Assembly (NCBI RefSeq): GCF_002277895.1
Contig: NZ_CP022999.1
Coordinates: forward strand, 1,240,001-1,304,000
Source: Rhizobium sp. 11515TR
GTDB taxonomy: Bacteria > Pseudomonadota > Alphaproteobacteria > Rhizobiales > Rhizobiaceae
Direction of reading: 5' to 3'
Length of the DNA: 64,000 nt
The position numbers and the translations under genes were made by a program. The notes below the pieces were generated by a model. The model saw only the letters and a program-made list of their open reading frames with translations, was not told the origin of the DNA and ran no database searches. Shown here piece after piece: positions 58,501 through 64,000 of the stretch. Within the stretch, counting starts at the first letter, position 1, and every line of letters starts with the position of its first letter.

Positions 58501-58528
58501 CTATACCATAAAGCTGAAAAACTATACC
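58501..58528. promoter_or_regulatory. Direct repeats CTATACC in the LuxR/Dpp divergent region
   Basis: CTATACC at 58501-58507 and 58522-58528, exactly 21 bases apart (two helical turns), the first followed and the second preceded by A-rich bases. MalT-type activators bind tandem short sites on the same strand. They are 33-60 bases from the LuxR start and 77-104 bases from the dppB start. Confidence 0.45.
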
Positions 58529-58564
58529 TCCAGCCGGTTGTCCGTCGTCCGCAGATGAGGATTG

Positions 58565-58590
58565 TTGTTTGTCAGTTAGCTGACGAACAA
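58565..58590 (+). promoter_or_regulatory. Hairpin in the leader of the Dpp operon
   Basis: TTGTTTGTCAG (58565-58575), loop TTAG, CTGACGAACAA (58580-58590); one T-G wobble makes the 11-base stem complete. It ends at the AAGGAA ribosome site (58589-58594) before the ATG at 58605 and could hide it or be an operator. Confidence 0.45.
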
Positions 58591-58604
58591 GGAAATTCTC
58601 GTCG

Positions 58605-59633
58605 ATGCAGCAACATCCGTTGGTCGCGATCCTGACGCGGCTTGGCACCTTCGTTCTGGTCATGATCGCGCTTTCCATCATGATTTTCGCGTTGGCGCGC
58701 GTCGTACCGGGAGATCCCGCGCGCATGGCTCTCGGCCCTGCGGCAACGCAGGAGCAGGTCGATGCGCTGCGCGTACAGATGGGGTTGGATAAGCCGCTTC
58801 TGGTGCAATACGTCGACTATGTCGGCAAGGCGCTGCAAGGCGATCTGGGGATGTCGCTGGTCTCGCAACGTCCCGTCACGACCGATTTGGAGCAGACGGT
58901 GCCCGCCACCGTGGAACTGGTTCTCGTCTCCGTGATCTTCATGTTCGTGGTGGCAATTCCGCTCGGTGTCATCACCGCACATTTTAGGGACCGTGCGCTG
59001 GACCATATCGGCCGCATCCTGTCCTTGACCGGTGTGACCATTCCGAGTTTCCTGTTTGCGATCAGCCTGCAATTGCTTGCCGCACGTTGTCTGCCGAATT
59101 GGCCAATCATCGGCCGGCTCGATCATTCCCTGAGCTTTCAACCCGGACCGACCGGATTTCTATTGATCGACGGCTTGCTGGCCGGACGTCTGGATGTGTT
59201 CGTCGATGCGCTTCAGCATCTCGTGCTGCCGGCCTTCGCACTGGCCATGGCCGGCATCGGCCAGATTACCCGCATCACTCGTTCCTCCATGTTGGAGAAC
59301 CAGCGCAAGGATCACGTTCTGACCCTGCAGAGTTTCGGCGTGCCGGAGCGGGTCATCATTTTCCGTTACCTTCTCAAGCTGTCGTCGATCGCGCCATTGA
59401 CAATCATGGGCCTCGAATTCGCATCGCTGATCGGCAATGCCTTCGTCATCGAGATGGTGTTCGCCTGGGGCGGCTTCGCCTCCTACGGGCTGAACGCCAT
59501 CCTGCAAAAGGACCTCAATGCCGTGACTGCCGTGGTGCTGGTCGCCGGCCTGTTTTTCATCGTTGCGAACCTGGTGGTGGATATCCTGATCTCGATGATC
59601 GACCCGCGCCTGCGCCGCAAGGAGGCACGCTGA
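58605..59633 (+). CDS. Dpp/Opp-type ABC transporter permease (DppB-like)
   Basis: 342 residues, six helices. The N-terminal FALARVVPGDPARMALGPAATQEQVDALRVQMGLDKPLLVQY and the EAA-like loop region RSSMLENQRKDHVLTLQSFGVPERVIIFRYLLK are typical of peptide/nickel/opine permeases. It imports a solute with the next permease and the fused ATPase. No substrate-binding protein gene is in the window upstream; it may lie beyond the window end. Given the hydantoinase gene in the operon, the solute may be a cyclic amide or N-substituted amino acid (inference). Confidence 0.92.
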   Translation: MQQHPLVAILTRLGTFVLVMIALSIMIFALARVVPGDPARMALGPAATQEQVDALRVQMGLDKPLLVQYVDYVGKALQGDLGMSLVSQRPVTTDLEQTVPATVELVLVSVIFMFVVAIPLGVITAHFRDRALDHIGRILSLTGVTIPSFLFAISLQLLAARCLPNWPIIGRLDHSLSFQPGPTGFLLIDGLLAGRLDVFVDALQHLVLPAFALAMAGIGQITRITRSSMLENQRKDHVLTLQSFGVPERVIIFRYLLKLSSIAPLTIMGLEFASLIGNAFVIEMVFAWGGFASYGLNAILQKDLNAVTAVVLVAGLFFIVANLVVDILISMIDPRLRRKEAR

Positions 59634-60514
59634 TGGCCGATATGAAGATGCTCGATGCATCCGACCGCGCGCTGAGCACCGGTTACATGATGTGGTATCG
59701 CTTCAGCCGCAATCCGGCCGCGGTGATTGGCACGCTGATCCTGATTTCGGTCTTTGTGCTGGCGGTGTTCGCGCCGTGGCTGACGCCGTATCCGAAACAT
59801 GTCGGCGCCGTGGTCGATTTCCGTGCCCGACACGTTGCACCCGATGCCGCCCATTGGTTCGGAACCGACAAAGTCGGTCGGGATATCTTTTCCCGCACGG
59901 TCTTCGGCATGCGCGTCTCGCTGCTTCTGGTCATCGGCGTGCTCGGCATTTCCGTGCCGATCGGCACCGTGCTCGGCCTGATCGCCGGCTACTCCGGCGG
60001 GTGGGTTGAAAAGATCATAACCGGCCTGACAAACGTGATGCTGGCAATGCCGCCGCTGGTCATGGCGCTTGCCGTTTCGAACCTGCTCGAGCCGAACCTG
60101 ATGAACGCGATGATCGCCATAACGTTGCTTTGGTGGACATGGCATGCACGGCTGATCTACTCCGTTTCCAAGTCCATCGCGTCGGAAGATTACATCGAGG
60201 CGGCTCGCCTTGCCGGTGCCGGACCGATGCATATCCTCTTTCGCGAAATCCTGCCGAATTGCGTGGCGGTCATCTCCGTCAAGACGACGCTGGATGCCGC
60301 CTTCGTCATCCTGTTCGGCGCCACGCTCAGCTTCCTCGGCTTCGGTGTGAAGCCACCCATTCCGGATCTCGGCTCCATGGTCGCCGACGGTCGCCAGTTC
60401 ATGCCCGATTACTGGTGGGAAGTCGTGTGCCCAGGGGCCGCGGTCTTCTATGTGACGCTCGGCTTCAATCTCCTGGGCGACGGCTTGCGCGACATGTTTG
60501 ATGTGGAGAGCTAA
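59633..60514 (+). CDS. Dpp/Opp-type ABC transporter permease (DppC-like)
   Basis: 293 residues from ATG 59633, overlapping the dppB stop. It has the N-terminal helix RNPAAVIGTLILISVFVLAVFAPWLTPY and the family motif HWFGTDKVGRDIFSRTVFGMRVSLLL, and the EAA loop SEDYIEAARLAGAGPMHILFREILPN. Partner of the DppB-like permease. The longer open frame upstream is a shadow. Confidence 0.93.
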   Translation: MADMKMLDASDRALSTGYMMWYRFSRNPAAVIGTLILISVFVLAVFAPWLTPYPKHVGAVVDFRARHVAPDAAHWFGTDKVGRDIFSRTVFGMRVSLLLVIGVLGISVPIGTVLGLIAGYSGGWVEKIITGLTNVMLAMPPLVMALAVSNLLEPNLMNAMIAITLLWWTWHARLIYSVSKSIASEDYIEAARLAGAGPMHILFREILPNCVAVISVKTTLDAAFVILFGATLSFLGFGVKPPIPDLGSMVADGRQFMPDYWWEVVCPGAAVFYVTLGFNLLGDGLRDMFDVES

Positions 60515-60517
60515 ACG

Positions 60518-62164
60518 ATGAGCGAGCCGCTTCTCAAGATCGAGGCTCTGAATGTCTCGTTCACGACCTACGGCCGTACCCGGCGGGTGCTGCGAGACAT
60601 TTCCTTTACCGTCGCTGCCGGGGAGCGCGTCGCTCTGATTGGCGAGACGGGGTCGGGCAAGTCCGTAACGGCAAAGGCAATCATCGGCACCCTGCCAAAG
60701 AATGCCGCCATAAATTCCGGCGCTATTTCTGTCGCAGGACGTGACGTTCTGAAAATGCAGCGAAGGGAACGCGAGGCGCTGAAAGGCACGGCCTTTTCCC
60801 TGATCATGCAGGACCCGCTCTCCTCTTTCAACCCGGTCTTCAAGATCGGCACGCATCTCGATGACGTCATGCGTTTTGCGGACAAGCGTGATGGCATTCG
60901 CTCGTCGAAAGCGGAGCGGCGGACGCGAATTTCCGCGGTCTTGCGGAGGGTGCAGCTTGCTGACGCTGAAAGAGTGATGAATGCCTATCCGTCGGAGCTT
61001 TCAGGCGGCATGCGCCAGCGCGTTCTGATCGGGCTTGCGCTGTTGCACCAGCCGAAGCTTCTGATCGCCGATGAGCCGGGCACTGCGCTCGACGTGACGA
61101 CCCAGGATGAGATCCTGAACCTGATCAACCAGCTGGTGATCGAGGAGAACATGGCTCTTCTGATGATCACCCACAATCTCGGTGTCGTGCGCAAGGTGGC
61201 GGACCGAGTGGTGGTCATGCATCACGGCGATATCGTCGAGGCGGGGCCTTGCCGCGAGATACTCACTGCCCCGCATCAACCCTACACGAAGGCGCTCCTC
61301 GACGCCGTGCCGCCGCTTTACGGTAAGCGCGTGACCGATCTGCCGCAGAGCAATGGCGCGCCTATCGTCAGGGTCGAAGGGCTGAACAAGATCTATGGCC
61401 GGAAGCCCGGCTTCCATGCCGTTCGCGACGTTAACCTGACGTTGCGTCAGGGCGAAATCTTCGGGCTGGCCGGCGAGTCCGGCTCAGGCAAGACCTCGGT
61501 TGCACGCATCATCATGGACCTGTCTCGCCCGACATCGGGCAGCGTTGCCATCGATGCGCCGGCACCAGGGCGCGGCAGGCGGTTGACGCAGATCGTCTAC
61601 CAGAACCCCGGCACGTCGCTCAACCCCAAGCGCAATGTGCAGCAAACGCTCGCGCTGCCTTTGAAATCCATCGGCATGGATGGACCAGCCCGCGAAGCAC
61701 GGATGAAGCAACTGATGGATCTCGTGCGGCTGCCGCAATCCTATCTGGCAAAGTATCCGCATGAGCTTTCGGGCGGCCAGAAGCAGCGCGTGGCGATTGC
61801 CCGCGCGCTTGCCGCCGAGCCGAAGATTCTGATCCTCGACGAGCCGACGGCGGCGCTCGATGTGTCGGTGCAGAAAACCGTAATCGAGTTGTTGTTGCAG
61901 CTGCGCGAGGAACTGGGTCTGACCTATCTGATGATCTCGCACGACCTTTCGCTGATGCGCAATTTCTGCTCGCGCATCGCCATCATGCTGCGAGGCGAGA
62001 TCGTCGAGGAGGGAGCGACGCCCCAGGTCTTCGCCGCCCCCGATCACCCATACACGCGCGCGCTGATCGCGGCGATCCCGGTCGTTACCGACGAGGAGGA
62101 ACGCCTGAAGCCCATCGTGACCGAGGAGGAGCGCATGCGCTTCCTCGTCAAAACCACAGACTGA
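60518..62164 (+). CDS. Fused Dpp/Opp-type ABC ATPase (DppD-DppF)
   Basis: 548 residues with two ATPase domains in tandem. First: Walker A LIGETGSGKSVTAKAI, signature ELSGGMRQRVLIGLAL, Walker B LLIADEPGTALD. Second: LAGESGSGKTSVARII, ELSGGQKQRVAIARAL, LILDEPTAALD. Each has the usual H-loop (ITHNLG, ISHDLS). The Walker B of the first half has ADEPGTALD (G for T), a small change that is frequent in DppD halves. It follows dppC by 3 bases. Confidence 0.93.
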   Translation: MSEPLLKIEALNVSFTTYGRTRRVLRDISFTVAAGERVALIGETGSGKSVTAKAIIGTLPKNAAINSGAISVAGRDVLKMQRREREALKGTAFSLIMQDPLSSFNPVFKIGTHLDDVMRFADKRDGIRSSKAERRTRISAVLRRVQLADAERVMNAYPSELSGGMRQRVLIGLALLHQPKLLIADEPGTALDVTTQDEILNLINQLVIEENMALLMITHNLGVVRKVADRVVVMHHGDIVEAGPCREILTAPHQPYTKALLDAVPPLYGKRVTDLPQSNGAPIVRVEGLNKIYGRKPGFHAVRDVNLTLRQGEIFGLAGESGSGKTSVARIIMDLSRPTSGSVAIDAPAPGRGRRLTQIVYQNPGTSLNPKRNVQQTLALPLKSIGMDGPAREARMKQLMDLVRLPQSYLAKYPHELSGGQKQRVAIARALAAEPKILILDEPTAALDVSVQKTVIELLLQLREELGLTYLMISHDLSLMRNFCSRIAIMLRGEIVEEGATPQVFAAPDHPYTRALIAAIPVVTDEEERLKPIVTEEERMRFLVKTTD

Positions 62165-62181
62165 TCGAAGAGGAGCCTAAC

Positions 62182-63738
62182 GTGTATCGCGTTGGAATTG
62201 ACGTCGGCGGCACCAATACGGATGCCGTCGTCCTGGAGGGAAAGACCGTTCTTGCCGGGGTCAAGGCCTCGACGACCGAAGATGTGACTTCGGGCGTGAT
62301 CGAGGCGCTGGAGAAGGTTGTCGATGCCTCGGGCATCGATCGGGGCCGTATCGCCGCCGTCATGATCGGCACGACGCATTTCACCAATGCGGTCATCGAG
62401 CGCCGCCATATGGATGAGGTCGCAGCCATCCGCCTGAGTCTGCCGTCGGGCGCCGGCCTGCCGCCGATGGTCGATTGGCCCAACGATCTGCGCGAGATCG
62501 TCGGCAATCACGGTTATCAGGTCAAGGGCGGCTACGAATTCGACGGACGCGAGCTTTCGCCGCTCGATGAAGATGCCATCGTGCGTATTGCCGGCGAAAT
62601 TCGTACGAAGGGCCTGAAGGCTGCCGCCGTGACCTGCGTCTTCAGCGGTATCAACGATGCGATGGAAGTGCGGGCCAAGGAAATCCTGCAGCAGCATTGC
62701 CCCGGCCTGCCGGTGGTGATGTCGAAGGATATCGGCCGTCACGGCCTGCTGGCGCGGGAAAGTGCGGCGATCATGAATGCGAGCCTGCTGTCGCTGGCGG
62801 ATCGCACCGTTGCAGCCTTCGGCAAGGCGCTTGCGGCGGCTGGTATCCCATGCCCGTTCTACATCACCCAGAACGACGGCACGCTGATGGCCGCCGATGT
62901 CGTGCGTGCCTTTCCGGTGCTGACCTTTGCCTCCGGCCCTACCAATTCCATGCGCGGCGCCGCGTTTCTGACCGGGCTTAAGGACGCCGTCGTCGTCGAC
63001 GTTGGCGGTACGACTTCGGATGTCGGCTCTTTATCGCACGGCTTTCCACGCCAGGCTTCCACGACCGTCGACATCGGCGGGGTTCGCACGAATTTCCGCA
63101 TGCCCGATGTTTTTTCGATCGGCCTCGGCGGCGGTTCGCTCGTCATCAGGGGTGAAGGGGGCATTACAATCGGACCGAAGTCGGTCGGCTATCGCGTACG
63201 CAAGGAGGCGCTCTGCTTTGGTGGATCGACCCTGACCGCCACTGACATCGCTGTTGCCGCCGGCAAGGCCGAAGTCGGTGATCGAGCACTGGTCGCCAAT
63301 CTCGACAAGAGTCTGGTCGACGCGGCCGTGGCAAAGATCAACGCCATGCTGGAAGCTTGCGTCGAGCGCAGTCGAATTTCCTCGACGCCGGTACCGGTCA
63401 TCGCTGTTGGCGGCGGTTCGATCCTCATGCCCGACCGTATCGGTGATCTCGAAGTGATCATGCCTGAGAATTTCGCCGTGGCAAATGCTGTCGGCGCCGC
63501 CATCGCCCAGATCAGCGGTGAAACGGATCGCGTCTTCTCGCTCGTCAATGGCCGCACGCGCGAGAGCGCGCTTGCGGAAGCCGAAGCGGAGGCGCGCGAA
63601 AAGGCGATCGCGGCGGGCGCTCTTGCGGAAACCCTGGAAGTTATCGAGCGCGAGGATACGCCTCTTGCCTATCTGCCAGGCAATGCCACGCGCATCCACG
63701 TCAAAGTCGTCGGTGAAATGGGAGGCCATCATGCCTGA
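62182..63738 (+). CDS. Hydantoinase/oxoprolinase-family protein (HyuA-like, short form)
   Basis: 518 residues, from GTG 62182 with GAGGAG before it. ATP-binding acetate-kinase/actin-like motifs are YRVGIDVGGTNTDAVVLEG at the start and VVDVGGTTSDVGSLSHGFP near residue 275; FSIGLGGGSLV and PVIAVGGGSILMPDRI complete the fold. Longer relatives (about 680 residues) act with HyuB in ATP-dependent N-methylhydantoin or oxoproline ring opening; no HyuB is visible and the C-terminal domain is shorter. It overlaps the DUF917 gene by 8 bases, a usual pairing, and likely processes the compound imported by the Dpp-type transporter. Confidence 0.87.
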   Translation: MYRVGIDVGGTNTDAVVLEGKTVLAGVKASTTEDVTSGVIEALEKVVDASGIDRGRIAAVMIGTTHFTNAVIERRHMDEVAAIRLSLPSGAGLPPMVDWPNDLREIVGNHGYQVKGGYEFDGRELSPLDEDAIVRIAGEIRTKGLKAAAVTCVFSGINDAMEVRAKEILQQHCPGLPVVMSKDIGRHGLLARESAAIMNASLLSLADRTVAAFGKALAAAGIPCPFYITQNDGTLMAADVVRAFPVLTFASGPTNSMRGAAFLTGLKDAVVVDVGGTTSDVGSLSHGFPRQASTTVDIGGVRTNFRMPDVFSIGLGGGSLVIRGEGGITIGPKSVGYRVRKEALCFGGSTLTATDIAVAAGKAEVGDRALVANLDKSLVDAAVAKINAMLEACVERSRISSTPVPVIAVGGGSILMPDRIGDLEVIMPENFAVANAVGAAIAQISGETDRVFSLVNGRTRESALAEAEAEAREKAIAAGALAETLEVIEREDTPLAYLPGNATRIHVKVVGEMGGHHA

Positions 63739-64000
63739 GACGCGCAAGCAGAAATATGATGACGCCGCTCTGCGCCGGCTGACGCCGGAGGATCTCGATG
63801 CGCTGGAAATCGGGGCGGGCATTCTCGGCACCGGCGGTGGCGGCAACCCCTACCAGGGCAAGCTCCTCGTTCTCGAAGCCATGAAGGCCGGTTATGAGAT
63901 GAAGGTTCTCGCGACCGACGCCATAGAGCCGGATGCACTTTGCATGTCGATCGGTGGCATCGGTGCGCCTGTCGTCGGCGTCGAGCGCATCCGCGAGGGG
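63731..64000 (+). CDS. DUF917-family protein (S-methyl-thiohydantoin desulfurase-like), N-terminal part
   Basis: 90 codons are visible before the window ends. RRLTPEDLDALEIGAGILGTGGGGNPYQGKLLVLEAMKAG is the start of the DUF917 fold, with the GTGGGGNPY motif. DUF917 proteins are regularly encoded next to hydantoinase/oxoprolinase genes. It overlaps the previous gene by 8 bases, with GGAGG just upstream. The rest, and probably the binding protein of the transporter, lie beyond the window. Confidence 0.85.
   Translation, partial: MPETRKQKYDDAALRRLTPEDLDALEIGAGILGTGGGGNPYQGKLLVLEAMKAGYEMKVLATDAIEPDALCMSIGGIGAPVVGVERIREG

Noticed and set aside
1..64000. tRNA, rRNA, CRISPR, IS and phage genes
   Set aside because: No cloverleaf-like gene, spaced repeats, transposase or integrase frames were recognised on reading both strands; small RNAs cannot be excluded without a search tool.

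Overview
The window is typical alpha-proteobacterial chromosome or chromid DNA: GC-rich, tightly packed, with many ATGA start/stop overlaps. A fused MrpAB antiporter gene, a TadG-like pilus remnant, a Wzx/Wzy exopolysaccharide locus, ABC uptake systems and many LacI/GntR/LysR/AraC regulators point to Rhizobiaceae, most likely Rhizobium (inference; no rRNA or tRNA gene is visible). I saw no CRISPR array, insertion sequence or prophage.

Layout. 1-1.8 kb: end of an FGGY sugar kinase and a class II (fuculose-phosphate type) aldolase. 1.9-2.5 kb: ParDE toxin-antitoxin pair. 2.6-6.5 kb: two-component system, secreted ankyrin protein, (S)-ureidoglycine aminohydrolase. 6.6-7.4 kb: decayed TadG-like pilus gene. 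7.5-19.8 kb: exopolysaccharide cluster with a GINT-like glycosyltransferase, GT4, Wzx flippase, Wzc-like protein with a degenerate kinase domain, GH5 hydrolase, Wzy-like polymerase, GNAT acyltransferase, FAD oxidoreductase and WecG/TagA glycosyltransferase. 20.3-23 kb: MarR, a frameshifted GNAT, LysE exporter, Gre-like factor. 23-26.2 kb: LacI regulator divergent from a PhyH-type dioxygenase and an SDR. 26.2-34 kb: phnGHIJKLM with a PfkB kinase, a remnant sugar permease and a PhnF-like GntR regulator. 34-49.4 kb: a mix of small units (methyltransferase, acyltransferase, FUSC/LysR, CDF, AraC/P450/ferredoxin, ABC exporter, 2OG oxygenase, frameshifted P-loop kinase, Nudix, VOC, phosphoesterase, cytochrome b561). 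49.6-56.1 kb: XRE regulator and the mrpA(B)CDEFG cation/proton antiporter operon. 56.1-64 kb: a large MalT-like LuxR regulator divergent from a Dpp-type ABC transporter, a hydantoinase/oxoprolinase and a DUF917 protein cut by the window edge.

The most striking observation is the phn operon. All seven core C-P lyase genes are present in canonical order, but PhnJ, the radical-SAM subunit, keeps only one of its four essential cysteines: the equivalents of E. coli C244, C266 and C272 are Ser251, Leu272 and Gly278. The scaffold, the PhnI zinc histidines, the PhnK/PhnL P-loops and the PhnM metal motifs are kept. This suggests a repurposed, non-radical relative of C-P lyase. A CATTCGAATG operator motif occurs upstream of phnG (inside a perfect 13-bp-arm palindrome) and upstream of the GntR gene, with a related inverted repeat upstream of pfkB, tying them into one predicted regulon.

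Two genes (GNAT at 21 kb, P-loop kinase at 46.6 kb) carry single-base deletions in four-G runs, which may be real pseudogenes or homopolymer sequencing errors.
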